From an uncultured Clostridia bacterium (GTDB lineage Bacteria > Bacillota > Clostridia > Christensenellales > CAG-314), in contig CANQYT010000008.1 of NCBI GenBank assembly GCA_947628135.1, positions 18,287 through 82,286 of the forward strand: a DNA stretch of 64,000 nt, read 5' to 3'. The position numbers and the translations under genes were made by a program. Below are positions 16,283 to 25,375 of the stretch, in pieces; positions within the stretch are counted from its first letter, which is position 1, and every line of letters begins with the position of its first letter. The notes below the pieces were generated by a model, which worked only from the letters and a program-made list of their open reading frames with translations, was not told the DNA's origin and made no database searches.

Positions 16283-16690
16283 ATGAACAAAGTATTTTTG
16301 ATTGGTAGACTGACACAAGACCCGCAGGCATCTACTCCCACCGAGGGCGGACACACCTACTGCCGTTTTTCTATTGCCGTCAATCGCAGTTATTCCCGCG
16401 ACGGCGACAACAGAGCCGATTTCATCAACATCATCACCTGGGACGCGTTGGCGACCAACTGCGTAAAGTACCTTGTAAAGGGCAGCCAGGTTGCGGTGAC
16501 GGGCAGCATTCAAACGGGCAGTTACGAACGAGACGGTATCAGACGTCAATCTTTCGACATTCGCGCCGATCAGGTGGAATTCCTTTCCCGCGCGAACGGC
16601 GCTCCCCAACAGGGACAGGGCGCTGCACCCGTCAAGGATCAGACCATCGACAGTCTCAAAGTAGTCGATGACGACGATATGCCTTTCTGA
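16283..16690 (+). CDS. ssb: Single-stranded DNA-binding protein
   Basis: 135 residues: an OB-fold ([14 protein letters not shown], then [30 protein letters not shown]) followed by a short Gly/Gln linker and the acidic tip DDDDMPF that binds repair and replication partners. Short linker compared with B. subtilis SsbA. Its place between rpsF and rpsR is the standard Firmicute order. Confidence 0.96.
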   Translation: MNKVFLIGRLTQDPQASTPTEGGHTYCRFSIAVNRSYSRDGDNRADFINIITWDALATNCVKYLVKGSQVAVTGSIQTGSYERDGIRRQSFDIRADQVEFLSRANGAPQQGQGAAPVKDQTIDSLKVVDDDDMPF

Positions 16691-16709
16691 TAATAAGGAG
16701 AAACAGATT

Positions 16710-16955
16710 ATGGAAAATAAAGAAACAAAAAGACCGATGAGAAGTCCCGCACGCCGCAAGGTTTGCAACTTCTGCGTAGAAAAGTCCGAGTACATCGATT
16801 ACAAGGACGTTGCCAAACTCAAAAAGTATATGGCGGAGAGCGGCAAAATTTTGCCTCGCCGCACGACGGGCGTTTGCGCTCATCACCAAAGAGAACTTGC
16901 AGTGGCAATCAAGCGCGCGCGTCAGATGGCTTTGATTCCCTACGTTGCAGACTGA
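16710..16955 (+). CDS. rpsR: Ribosomal protein S18
   Basis: 81-residue partner of S6. The [22 protein letters not shown] segment has two cysteines, and [29 protein letters not shown] is the conserved rRNA-binding half. Together with the N-terminal CxxC this gives a potential zinc-binding (C+) form. Start ATG follows AAGGAG (16695-16700). Last gene of the operon. Confidence 0.95.
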   Translation: MENKETKRPMRSPARRKVCNFCVEKSEYIDYKDVAKLKKYMAESGKILPRRTTGVCAHHQRELAVAIKRARQMALIPYVAD

Positions 16956-16959
16956 AACA

Positions 16960-17332
16960 GTCGTATCGGGTATTCCACGCAAAAAGGCTTCGCTTCGGGC
17001 ATCGCAACATAGTAAAGAACGCTCGTGCAATTGCACACAAAACGGCTTCGCTTCGCGTGCCGCACCGAACAAGGTGCGGCACGCTTGTTGCAGATTGTTT
17101 TGAGTTGCAACAGCACTCGCGCTATGGGTGATGAGGTTGTGTGCGACGCCCTCGTTGCAGATTATTTTGCGTTGGAACACCCTCACTCTCGGTGTTACAA
17201 TGTCCCCGACCGCCCGCCCCTATTCGTGGATATGAAGTTTACAACTGTTGAGAAAAGTTATTTCGGATATACGCGATTAAAATTTAGTAGAGAACATATA
17301 TGAAACCGACACTCTCGGCTGAGGTCGGTTTC
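16960..17332 (+). repeat. Dispersed intergenic repeats A and B with terminator
   Basis: No gene. 16960-17000 is a copy of repeat A (GTATTCCACGCAAAA, then GGCTTCGCTTCGG), also at 49581, 49672 and inverted at 53111. 17154-17298 is a full copy of repeat B, which starts GTTGCAGATT, contains CTCTCGGTGTTACAATGTC and CCGACCG, and ends near CGCGATTAAAATTTA; other copies are at 50069, 50777 and inverted at 52771. A partial B begins at 17086. B is followed by a terminator-like hairpin, GAAACCGAC (17302-17310) with GTCGGTTTC (17324-17332). Confidence 0.7.
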
Positions 17333-17360
17333 ATTTTATATAGTAAGTAACATTATCCTG

Positions 17361-17504
17361 TGCGCTATCGCGCCGCCGCAGTCGAAGTAGGGCACCCGCA
17401 CAATTTGAGTTTACGAAAATTGTGTGGGAGAGGAGTGCCTATGCGTCAGCGGTATCAAGTACGCTTGCTCGTGCTTGGTGCTGACTAACACAAGGCGCAG
17501 CGTA
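17361..17504 (+). repeat. Structured-RNA-like element C, copy 1 (3'-truncated)
   Basis: Contains GCCGCAGTCGAAGTAGGGC, a hairpin CACAATTT/AAAATTGTG (17400-17427), GTCAGCGGTATCAAGTACGC and the pairing strand GTGCTTGGTGCTGAC. It matches 23381-23516 and 50275-50490, but the 3' half seen in those copies is missing here. No protein is encoded. See findings for the RNA-structure argument. Confidence 0.65.
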
Positions 17505-17624
17505 TTTGTTCTCGTCCCAATGTCTGTTACGGAACGGTCCTTTTGTCGGTTTGATTTGCGGCAGAAGTTTTACATCTATTCGTCTGCGAAATATTCCAAT
17601 TTGCTCTTTTCGCCGTCAATAAAG

Positions 17625-17653
17625 TTGACTTATGCGGAGACAAAGAATATAAT
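17625..17653 (+). promoter_or_regulatory. Promoter of the M3 peptidase lipoprotein gene
   Basis: TTGACT (17625-17630), a 17-nt spacer and TATAAT (17648-17653). Confidence 0.65.
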
Positions 17654-17700
17654 TTAGGTAATTTTATTTTTAGCCACAGGCTATCAAACAGGAGGAATTT

Positions 17701-20103
17701 ATGAAGAAAACCGTAAAAATTTTGTTTGCGGTGCTGATCGTTTGTTTGCTGGCGTTGATTTGTACGGCGTGCAATCAAACCTGTGCGGACGGTGAACATA
17801 CTTGGGACGAGTGGTCGGTAACCGTTCAACCCGGTTGCGACACGGTAGGTTCGCAAACACGCAAATGTACAAAATGCGGTGAAGAACAAACGGAGGAAAT
17901 TCCCGCTACGGGCGCGCATATAATTACGGACGACGGCACGCTTCCCCTTTGCACAACGATTGATATGACTCAAAGTTATACGTGTAAGTTGTGCGGCAAA
18001 ACTATCACGGGCGACGCGTTGAAACCCGCGCTGTCCCATTCGAGCAAAATCGTTTTCGAGATACCCGCAACCTGCACCGAGGACGGTGTTAAAAGAGGTC
18101 ACAAATGCCGTGATTGCGATTATCTGATAGACGGCTGTGAAAAGATCGCCGCATTGGGACACCACGAAGTGGATATCGCCGCGACGGAAGCCACTTGCAC
18201 TCAACCTGCGTATACCGCCGGGTCTAAGTGCGACCGTTGCAACATCTTTTTCGTTGAACCGCAAGCGGTGGACGGAAGCGCTCCGCTCGGACACGATTTC
18301 GACCAATCGCAACTCAATTACTTTACGTTTACAAAGTGCAGTCGTTGCAACACGTACAAAATTCTCGACAGCGAAAATACCTACGCGGAAGAGTTCGTTT
18401 ACTCTTTCTCGCAGGACGATCAAACCGCTTTTGAGACGTTGTACAACGAAATAGAAGCGGCGGCGCAAAGCGGAGACTTGGAACAAGCCGACTTCGAAGC
18501 CAAGTGCGAAGAGTTGGACGACAGAATGTCGGATATTCAAAGTCAGTACCAAATTGCCCGTATCATCAACGACGAAAGTTACAACGCCACCACAAAAGAA
18601 CAATTTCAATTGATTTCGGAATTTTACAACTCCGCAATAGAAATGTACTACAATATGTTCAGGTTGGCATACGATTCAAAATACAGCACGGGATTTTATA
18701 CCGATTGGACGGAAAATGAAATAAAACAGGTGCTGTCCTATTCGGAAAGTTTCGACAAGGACGCGCAAAACGAAGTCGATCGGATACAGGCTGAATACGA
18801 AGATCTGTTGGAAACTATGGGCGGCGGCATCAGCAAAGATACTCCGCAAGCGCAGTTGAATCAATTGTATCAACTGTATGCCGATTTGGTAGAAGCCAAC
18901 AATCAAATTGCCACAAGTGCGGGATACGACAACTATATGGAATACGCTTACGAAGTGGTGTACGAACGCGACTATAAGCCGGAACAAACGCAAGTTATGC
19001 GCGATTTCGTCAAAGAATATATGGGTGACGTGGCGCAAAAGATAGTGGACGACTACGACGCGCTCGAAGTCGCATACGAACAACGCGGCGATTGGACGTA
19101 CAACGACAGTATGCTGTACTATTCGCGCTTTATCAATCCGTGGATGTGGCGCGATCCCAACAACTATCTCACCGATTCGGAACGTCAATCGCTTGTAGTG
19201 GACGATCGCAACGACATATTCGACTACTACAAGTTCCTGAGCGAAGAGCAACTTGCCCCCAACAAAATAAATTTCTCCGTGGCGTTGGACGATCTGTTCA
19301 AAAACGGCAATTACTTCCTGTCCGTCAACCCCAATATGACGGCGTACACTTGGTACATCTACTCGTTGAATCTGCCCATTCTCAACTTCGGACAAGACGA
19401 TTACCGCGATCCATTCACCTTTATACACGAGTTCGGTCATTACTATCAATTTGTCTACAACGGCACGCTCGGAGTATCTATGGATCAGGACGAAACGCAG
19501 TCGCAAGGCAACGAAATGCTGTTTCTTGCTTGGTTGGAACAACGCGTTACAAACAAGCAACGGGAAGGTTTCGATATGATAAAGTTGGACCAGATGCTCA
19601 ACGCCGTCGGCACGATAATTCTTTCCACAGCCGTGGACGAATTTGAGAACGTTTGCTACACGGGCGCGACGGAGTACAACGGACAACCGCTTCCCACCGT
19701 AACGTTGGACGACGACCAAAAGATAATCGACTACGGCAAGTTGTACAAGACTATCCTCAAATCTTATTGGTCCAATGTGACTACATATTTCAACGAAAAC
19801 TATTGGGCGTATGTTGTGTTCGATCAGGCGGGATACTACATCTCCTATGCGATGAGCGCTCTTCCCTCGTTGGAAATTTACGCCAAAGCCGCAAACGAAG
19901 GTTTGGAAGCGGCGCGCGAAAGTTACATCAAGTTGTTTACGTTCTCCGACAACGAAGCGTTTATGGATGTTGACCAATACGGCGATCCGTTTATCAAGAA
20001 CGACGTTACATACCAGCAAATTCTCAATTGGGCGGGCTTGAAAGGACCTTTCGAGGCAGAACTGTATCAAACGATAAGACAGGCGTTTTTAGGCTCAAAT
20101 TGA
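17701..20103 (+). CDS. Surface lipoprotein with CxxC repeats and M3-family peptidase domain
   Basis: 800 residues. The signal peptide ends LLALICTAC, a slightly atypical lipobox (Cys at -3), so it is probably anchored outside the membrane. Residues about 25-220 carry five CxxC pairs (RKCTKCGEE, TCKLCGK, HKCRDCDY, KCDRCNIFF, KCSRCNTYK), a small zinc-binding repeat seen on many clostridial surface proteins. The remainder is an oligoendopeptidase F/M3 peptidase: the zinc motif HEFGH is at H576-H580 (FTFIHEFGHYYQ), with the downstream glutamate-rich helix. Expected to cut peptides outside the cell. AGGAGG-like site before the ATG; single gene ended by a strong terminator. Confidence 0.88.
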   Translation: MKKTVKILFAVLIVCLLALICTACNQTCADGEHTWDEWSVTVQPGCDTVGSQTRKCTKCGEEQTEEIPATGAHIITDDGTLPLCTTIDMTQSYTCKLCGKTITGDALKPALSHSSKIVFEIPATCTEDGVKRGHKCRDCDYLIDGCEKIAALGHHEVDIAATEATCTQPAYTAGSKCDRCNIFFVEPQAVDGSAPLGHDFDQSQLNYFTFTKCSRCNTYKILDSENTYAEEFVYSFSQDDQTAFETLYNEIEAAAQSGDLEQADFEAKCEELDDRMSDIQSQYQIARIINDESYNATTKEQFQLISEFYNSAIEMYYNMFRLAYDSKYSTGFYTDWTENEIKQVLSYSESFDKDAQNEVDRIQAEYEDLLETMGGGISKDTPQAQLNQLYQLYADLVEANNQIATSAGYDNYMEYAYEVVYERDYKPEQTQVMRDFVKEYMGDVAQKIVDDYDALEVAYEQRGDWTYNDSMLYYSRFINPWMWRDPNNYLTDSERQSLVVDDRNDIFDYYKFLSEEQLAPNKINFSVALDDLFKNGNYFLSVNPNMTAYTWYIYSLNLPILNFGQDDYRDPFTFIHEFGHYYQFVYNGTLGVSMDQDETQSQGNEMLFLAWLEQRVTNKQREGFDMIKLDQMLNAVGTIILSTAVDEFENVCYTGATEYNGQPLPTVTLDDDQKIIDYGKLYKTILKSYWSNVTTYFNENYWAYVVFDQAGYYISYAMSALPSLEIYAKAANEGLEAARESYIKLFTFSDNEAFMDVDQYGDPFIKNDVTYQQILNWAGLKGPFEAELYQTIRQAFLGSN

Positions 20104-20120
20104 CGCATAATTTTCGCGCA

Positions 20121-20153
20121 AAGACGTAGGCTTCGGCTTACGTCTTTTTTTTT
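20121..20153 (+). terminator. Terminator after the M3 peptidase gene
   Basis: AAGACGTA (20121-20128) pairs with TACGTCTT (20139-20146), followed by nine T. Confidence 0.9.
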
Positions 20154-20168
20154 GCTGTCGGAATGGTG

Positions 20169-20197
20169 TTTACATATAGGCAAAAATATTGTATAAT
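20169..20197 (+). promoter_or_regulatory. rsmA-tilS promoter
   Basis: TTTACA (20169-20174), a 17-nt spacer and TATAAT (20192-20197). The start of transcription would be only about 12 nt before the rsmA ATG, leaving almost no room for a ribosome binding site. Confidence 0.65.
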
Positions 20198-20215
20198 AAA
20201 ACTTGACGGTACAAT

Positions 20216-21043
20216 ATGGACATAAAACAGATAATAAAAAACAGCGGTTTTCACTTCAACAAACAGTTCGGGCAAAACTTTTTGACGGACGAAGTCTTGT
20301 TGGAAAATATTTGCGACGACGCGGGCGTTGACGGCGGCGCGGTGCTTGAAATAGGCGCGGGAGCGGGCACGCTTACGCGGGTGCTTTCGCGGCGTTCGGA
20401 CAGGGTGGTGGCATTTGAAATCGACAGAGATCTGCGCCCCATTCTCGACGTTACGCTGTCCGATTGCGACAACGTAAAGTTGATCACGGGCGACGTTATG
20501 CGCTATTCTATGGAGCAAATAGAGGGGCTTTGCGGCGGCAAGTACAAGGTGGTCGCCAACATTCCCTACTATCTCACAAGCCCGTTGGTTATGCGGTTTG
20601 TGGACAACGCTACCGCGGCGCAGTCGATGACGCTCACCGTGCAAAAGGAAGTTGCCGAAAGGCTTGCCGCGCGCCCCGCCACAAAGGCTTACGGTGCGAT
20701 AAGCGTTGCGGTGCAAGCCGTCGCCGACGTAAAATTGACTCGGATTCTGCCGAGAAACCTTTTTTATCCCGTACCCAACGTGGACAGCGCCGTTGTGCGG
20801 ATAACGTTTTGCAGGGACAAGTTCGGCGCGGTAGATACCGCCCTGTTCCGCAAGACGGTGCGTTCGGCGTTTGCCACCCGCCGCAAAACTTTGCTCAACT
20901 GCCTGCTTTCCGGTTTCGGGCTGGACAGGGAGCGCGCGGCGGAGATCATCGCGGAGTGCGGATTTACGCCCGATTGCCGCGGCGAGCAGTTGTCTGTGGA
21001 ACAATTTGTCGCGCTGTGCGAGAGGCTGAAAGGAGTACAATGA
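20216..21043 (+). CDS. rsmA: 16S rRNA dimethyladenosine transferase
   Basis: Dimethylates the two adjacent adenines near the 3' end of 16S rRNA during 30S assembly. 275 residues. FGQNFLTDEVLLENI, the SAM-binding EIGAGAGTLTRVL, and the catalytic NIPYYLTSP motif are all present, with C-terminal FYPVPNVDSAVVR and RRKTLLNCL. No good Shine-Dalgarno sequence is seen, consistent with a very short leader. It overlaps tilS by 4 nt (ATGA). Confidence 0.97.
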   Translation: MDIKQIIKNSGFHFNKQFGQNFLTDEVLLENICDDAGVDGGAVLEIGAGAGTLTRVLSRRSDRVVAFEIDRDLRPILDVTLSDCDNVKLITGDVMRYSMEQIEGLCGGKYKVVANIPYYLTSPLVMRFVDNATAAQSMTLTVQKEVAERLAARPATKAYGAISVAVQAVADVKLTRILPRNLFYPVPNVDSAVVRITFCRDKFGAVDTALFRKTVRSAFATRRKTLLNCLLSGFGLDRERAAEIIAECGFTPDCRGEQLSVEQFVALCERLKGVQ

Positions 21044-22314
21044 ACTCACGAGATACTCAACCTGATATCCGAGGCAAGCGTATCGCGCTCGCCGTTTCCG
21101 GCGGAATAGACAGTATGGTTATGCTGCACAAATTTGCGCACGCAAGCGGCGCTTCGGAGGTGTTTGCGGTCACCGTCAACCACGGACTGCGCGCCGAGGC
21201 GCAAAGCGACTGCGAATTTGTCGCCGATTACTGTCGGACGTTGGGCGTGGAGTGCCGCGTGTTTGCCGTGGACGTGCCGAGTTATGCCGCCGAAAACAAA
21301 CTGTCGGATGAAACCGCGGCGCGTATTTTGCGTTATCGTGTGTTTGACGAGTTGGATTGCGACTACGTCTTTCTCGCGCACAATTCCGACGACAACGCCG
21401 AAACGGTGCTGATGCACATTTTGCGCGGCAGCGGAGCGAAAGGCGCGTCGGGAATGAAGCGAGTCAACGGCAGATATTTCCGCCCGCTGCTCGATTGGAC
21501 TCGCCGCGATATAGAAAGTTATGCCGAGGCAAACGGCGTGCCTCACGTGGAGGACGTCACCAATTCCGACACGCAGTACGCGCGCAACTTTGTTCGGCAC
21601 AAAATTATGCCGCTGTTGGAACAGTTCAATCCCGCCGCCAAGCAAAACATTTTGCGCTTTGCGGACAACGTCGCTTTCGACGACGCGCTGCTTTGCGAAC
21701 GCGCCGAACAACGGCTTGCGCAGGTGCGTTTCGACGAAAACGGCGCGCATATTCCCGTGGAGTTGCTTGCCGACGGCGACTACCGTTTGTTGGACAAGGT
21801 GTTCAACCGTTTGGGCGTACACTGCGACGTGGAGCGCAAACATTTCCTCGCGCTTTGCGAGCTTGCGCAAAACGTAGGCGGCAAAAGCGTTTGTCTGCCC
21901 TTCGGATACACCGCGTACAACGACTACGCCGTGCTTACGCTGTGTCCCGCGAAACAACGGTTTGTCTACGCTTTCGAAATACCTTTCCGCACGGGAATTA
22001 CGTCTACGCCTTTGGGATGGGCGGAAGCGTCGGCGGCGTGCGCGGGCGATCTGCATATAGACGTAAGCAAGATACCCGACAGCGCGGTGTTCCGCACCCG
22101 CAGGACGGGCGACGTCTTTACCAAATTCGGCGGCGGAACGAAATCTCTCAACAGGTATCTCACCGACAAAAAAATCCCTCGCCGTAACCGCGATTCGTTG
22201 CTGCTTATCGCCGACGGAAACGACGTTCTCGCGATAATGGGGGTGGAAATTTCCGACAAAGTACGCGTCGACGGCGACGCCGTGCCGTACGGTCTCTCGC
22301 TGCGCGCCGACTGA
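21040..22314 (+). CDS. tilS: tRNA(Ile)-lysidine synthase
   Basis: Uses ATP to attach lysine to C34 of the AUA-reading tRNA-Ile. 424 residues from ATG 21040 (AAGGAG 7 nt upstream, overlapping the rsmA stop). PP-loop SGGIDSMVML is at about 17-26, followed by HNSDDNAETVLMHILRGSGAKG, both typical. The C-terminal part has the TilS substrate-binding and C-terminal domains (GTKSLNRYLTDKKIPRRNRDSLLLIA). The open frame reaches back to 20464 inside rsmA, but that part is a shadow. Confidence 0.95.
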   Translation: MNSRDTQPDIRGKRIALAVSGGIDSMVMLHKFAHASGASEVFAVTVNHGLRAEAQSDCEFVADYCRTLGVECRVFAVDVPSYAAENKLSDETAARILRYRVFDELDCDYVFLAHNSDDNAETVLMHILRGSGAKGASGMKRVNGRYFRPLLDWTRRDIESYAEANGVPHVEDVTNSDTQYARNFVRHKIMPLLEQFNPAAKQNILRFADNVAFDDALLCERAEQRLAQVRFDENGAHIPVELLADGDYRLLDKVFNRLGVHCDVERKHFLALCELAQNVGGKSVCLPFGYTAYNDYAVLTLCPAKQRFVYAFEIPFRTGITSTPLGWAEASAACAGDLHIDVSKIPDSAVFRTRRTGDVFTKFGGGTKSLNRYLTDKKIPRRNRDSLLLIADGNDVLAIMGVEISDKVRVDGDAVPYGLSLRAD

Positions 22315-22437
22315 TCTCGTCGCCCCTTTCTTTCTACTTTTTCCGACGCATTTCGACATTTTTGCGCGAAGTGCGTTTTTCTTTCACTTTTTTCCGTTTT
22401 TCGGGCATATATTAGTAAGCGGCTAAGGAGTTTTCGG

Positions 22438-23331
22438 TTGTTTCGTTACGAAGATTTGCTCAAAGAAGTGGAAACGTTTTGCCGCTACGGCGCGGAAACG
22501 GGCGTTGTAGGCGAAAGCGAGTTGGGCGAGCGCATACCCTACGTGTTTGTCGGGCGCAAAAACGGCTACCGTATGATAGTGCAAGCGTCGATACACGCCC
22601 GCGAACATCTCACGGCGTTGGTTGCGGTGTGTCTTGCAAAACATCTGTTGAAACACCCCGAACTGCCCATAGAGGGCGGCATTTACTTTGTCCCGATGAC
22701 CAACCCCGACGGCGTGCGGCTCTGTCAGGAGGGGGTCGGTTTCATCACCGACAAACAGCGCAAAAGCAACCTGCTTGCCATCAACGGCGGCAGCGACTTC
22801 ACCCTGTGGAAAGCCAACGCCGACGGTGTGGATCTCAACGTCAATTTCGACGCGCGCTGGGGCGAGGGCGTGCAAAACGCCTACTACAAATCTTCGGGCA
22901 ACTACGTCGGGCGAGAGCCTTTCTCCGCCGCGGAAACGCGCGCTCTGCGCGACTTCACTCTGCGTTTGAAGCCCGTCGTAACGCTCAGTTACCACCTCAA
23001 AGGCGAAGAAGTGTATTGGGAGTTCGGGCAAAAGGGTCATCGCCGTCTGCGCGACAAACGCTATGCCGAAGCGATAAGCAAATACACGGGCTATCCGTTG
23101 GTCACGTTGAACGGCAGCGTCGGCGGCTACAAGGATTGGTGCATAGAGCGCCTGCATATCCCCGCCTACACGATAGAGGTGGGCAACGACGGTTTCGATC
23201 ACCCCTTTCCCTACGGCGAATTGTCCGCGATAGTCCGACAAAATCTCGACCTGCCCCGTCGCTTGCTCAACACGGTGGTGCGCGACAGAAAGCGGCTTCG
23301 CGGCACGGGGCTTGACGCGCTGTACGAATAG
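22438..23331 (+). CDS. M14-family zinc carboxypeptidase
   Basis: 297-residue soluble enzyme of the M14 (carboxypeptidase A/gamma-D-glutamyl-diaminopimelate peptidase-like) group. Zinc ligands are H53 and E56 (ASIHAREHLTAL) and the histidine of YHLKGEEVYW; the catalytic glutamate is in AYTIEVGND. The VDLNVNFDARWG motif is also typical. Without a signal peptide it may process cell-wall peptides in the cytoplasm or during sporulation. TTG start chosen because AAGGAG (22425-22430) lies 7 nt upstream and no ATG fits. Monocistronic by spacing. Confidence 0.85.
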   Translation: MFRYEDLLKEVETFCRYGAETGVVGESELGERIPYVFVGRKNGYRMIVQASIHAREHLTALVAVCLAKHLLKHPELPIEGGIYFVPMTNPDGVRLCQEGVGFITDKQRKSNLLAINGGSDFTLWKANADGVDLNVNFDARWGEGVQNAYYKSSGNYVGREPFSAAETRALRDFTLRLKPVVTLSYHLKGEEVYWEFGQKGHRRLRDKRYAEAISKYTGYPLVTLNGSVGGYKDWCIERLHIPAYTIEVGNDGFDHPFPYGELSAIVRQNLDLPRRLLNTVVRDRKRLRGTGLDALYE

Positions 23332-23380
23332 TTTTTATTGTTTACTATTCCAATATTTTAATATGTAATTCTTTATATAT

Positions 23381-23630
23381 CTCGCGCCGCAGTCGAAGTA
23401 GGGCATACGCACAATTTGAGTTTGCGAAAATTGTGCGAAAGAGGAGCGCCTATGCGTCAGCGGTATCAAGTACGCTTACGCGCGCTTGGTGCTGACAAAC
23501 GTAAGGCGCGACGAAGTTGCGCAGACCTGCGCGGTCGGATAAAACTTTCGTAGGGGATTGTTCCCAACAGCCCCCGCAACGACGCAAAGATTCGGTACGC
23601 GCCCGAACTTTGCGGTGTTTGGTTGAAACT
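23381..23630 (+). repeat. Structured-RNA-like element C, copy 2 (full length)
   Basis: About 250 bp filling most of the gap between two genes. It starts CGCGCCGCAGTCGAAGTAGGG, has hairpin GCACAATTT/AAAATTGTGC (23411-23437), the GTCAGC...GCTGAC stem (23456-23498), a TGCGC stem, CGGTCGGATAAA and a GGGG...CCCC segment with CAACAGCCCCC. The 3' half matches 50480-50615. No open frame follows the conservation. Confidence 0.65.
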
Positions 23631-23740
23631 TAGCGGTTGTGTTTCTATGTTGTTTCTTTATACTTCAATATAATATAGCCTCCAACCAAGGTGGAACGCT
23701 TTTGTTTACAAATTTGCGGCGTTGATTTATAATAGAAATT

Positions 23741-24490
23741 ATGAAACAACTCAAATGCGATTTGCACGTACACACAAATTTCAGTTCCGACAGTTCCGTA
23801 ACGATGGAGCAGTACGCCCTGCGCGCGGTGGAGTTGGGTCTTGACGCAGTGTGTTTCACCGACCACGTAGACATCAACGGCACGCGCAACACTTTCGCGT
23901 CTTTCCCTTTCGACGAGAGACTGCGGCAGTTCGAGCGCATAAAAAAGCAATTCGAGGGCAAAGTGCTGCTGCTTCAAGGCTACGAAGTGGGCGAGCCGCA
24001 CCTGCACCCCAAGGAAACGGCTTTCCTGCGTTCCCTGCGCCCCGATATGCTCATCGGTTCGGTACACGACCCCATCGTGTTGACGGGCATAGCAAATCGC
24101 CGCGAGTACGAACGCGCCTACGACCGTTGCGTGCGGCAGATGGTAGCCGACGGCGATTTCGACGTACTCGGGCACGTTGACGCCCTTCGCAAATGGCACG
24201 ACGACTACGTAGAAGATTTCGACTACGTTTGCGGCACGCTTGAATTGTGCGCAAAGCGCGGTATCGTCCCCGAGGTAAACACTTCCTCCGTACGCCGCGA
24301 GGGCGATTTGCCGATGCCGAGTTTGGAGGCTGTCTCCGCCTACGTTGCTTGCGGCGGCAAATACGTGTGCGTAAACAGCGACGCGCACGCCGTCGAGCAA
24401 CTCGGACGTTTGCCCGCTATGCGCGACGCTTTGCCGCGCGGAGCGGAGTTGTGCTGTTTTGTCGGGGGCAAATTGATTACGCGGCTTTGA
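23741..24490 (+). CDS. PHP-domain phosphatase, histidinol-phosphatase HisJ/HisK-like
   Basis: 249 residues. The metal-binding DLHVHTNFSSD (residues 7-17), CFTDHVD, GYEVGEPHLHP, GSVHD, LGHVDALRK and NSDAH motifs are those of PHP phosphatases, most like the histidinol-phosphatase branch, which removes phosphate from L-histidinol phosphate. No other histidine-biosynthesis gene is in the window, so a different phosphoester substrate is possible. ATG at 23741; TATAATA just before it may be part of the promoter. Confidence 0.82.
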   Translation: MKQLKCDLHVHTNFSSDSSVTMEQYALRAVELGLDAVCFTDHVDINGTRNTFASFPFDERLRQFERIKKQFEGKVLLLQGYEVGEPHLHPKETAFLRSLRPDMLIGSVHDPIVLTGIANRREYERAYDRCVRQMVADGDFDVLGHVDALRKWHDDYVEDFDYVCGTLELCAKRGIVPEVNTSSVRREGDLPMPSLEAVSAYVACGGKYVCVNSDAHAVEQLGRLPAMRDALPRGAELCCFVGGKLITRL

Positions 24491-24640
24491 TTTCGCAATT
24501 GCAAACATCGTCGGGCGCTTTTTTGCGATTGATTTGTCGTAATCGGGCGAAAAATACGCCGAAAACGCTCAAAATGTCGCAAATGCAGAAAAAAAGTCGC
24601 GTTTTTCATTTTTAATGAAACGAGCCTGCCGTCAAAATCG

Positions 24641-24668
24641 TTGACAAAACGCGCAAATGGGATATAAT
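24641..24668 (+). promoter_or_regulatory. Promoter of the 24734 gene
   Basis: TTGACA (24641-24646), a 16-nt spacer and TATAAT (24663-24668). The 150 bp before it after the PHP gene hold nothing recognisable. Confidence 0.65.
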
Positions 24669-24733
24669 AAAGTTGCAAAATTATTCGTCGGAGCGTGTGC
24701 AAACCGTTTCGGCGCGGCAAAAAGGTGGACGAA

Positions 24734-25189
24734 ATGCACAACTTTATGTACGGCTCTCGCGTAATCGAGAACGAACGTACGGTGTCATTGGAAACGCATA
24801 TCACAAGAGCGGGCAACACGATACGCAGCGTTGTCAAGTTCTTCGCTATGCTCGTCGTCGTTTTGCTTTTCAACTATTGGCTCAAAAATTTCAATCAGCG
24901 TTTCGAGTTTTCCTTCAACGGCATTCGCGTGTTGCAGGAATCTCTGTACCTCTTTTTCAACGAAAGCGCGCTTTCCGCAATGAGCGTTGTGTATCAGCAT
25001 ATGTTCTGCGCGGTAATGGCGATTTTGGGCTGTGCGGCTGTTTTCACTTTGATTTTGAGTTTGCGCCGCAGTATAAGCGCGTTGGCAGTGCGCGTTCACA
25101 GCCGCCGCGTGCAAAACGGTTCTGTCCAAAATTCCCAAAATTGGTTCGGAGTTATTTCCTTCCGTCAAAAAGTCTGCTTTTTGTCCTGA
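24734..25189 (+). CDS. Two-helix membrane protein of unknown function
   Basis: 151 residues from the ATG at 24734, which follows AAGGTGG; the frame also opens at 24695 but lacks a ribosome binding site. Two hydrophobic helices: about 34-50 (FFAMLVVVLLFNYWL) and about 92-112 (MFCAVMAILGCAAVFTLILSL). The loop between them (FEFSFNGIRVLQESLYLFFNESALS) should lie outside, with a basic cytoplasmic tail. Family not recognised. It is followed by 186 bp without a gene and then the ABC fusion gene, so it may be part of that unit. Confidence 0.6.
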   Translation: MHNFMYGSRVIENERTVSLETHITRAGNTIRSVVKFFAMLVVVLLFNYWLKNFNQRFEFSFNGIRVLQESLYLFFNESALSAMSVVYQHMFCAVMAILGCAAVFTLILSLRRSISALAVRVHSRRVQNGSVQNSQNWFGVISFRQKVCFLS

Positions 25190-25375
25190 CAACCGAATAG
25201 ATCGGCGTCGGACGTTTCCGCGTGCCCTTTTTGCTGCGAATTTTCGCGGCGTTTGAGGCGACCCGTGTAGAAGTCTGCGTTTCGGTCTACGCAACTAAAT
25301 CCGTTTTTTGCTCACACTATTTAGAAGTGGAGCGGGCGGATTTTTTTGATGCAATTTTACAAATTAGGAGAAGAA

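Noticed and set aside
17424..17657. A 77-residue frame in the gap before the M3 peptidase gene
   Set aside because: It lies across the element C repeat and the promoter, with no ribosome binding site and no conservation in the other copies.
20464..21039. N-terminal extension of tilS within rsmA
   Set aside because: TilS starts at 21040 by family alignment with a ribosome binding site; the upstream part is out-of-frame rsmA.
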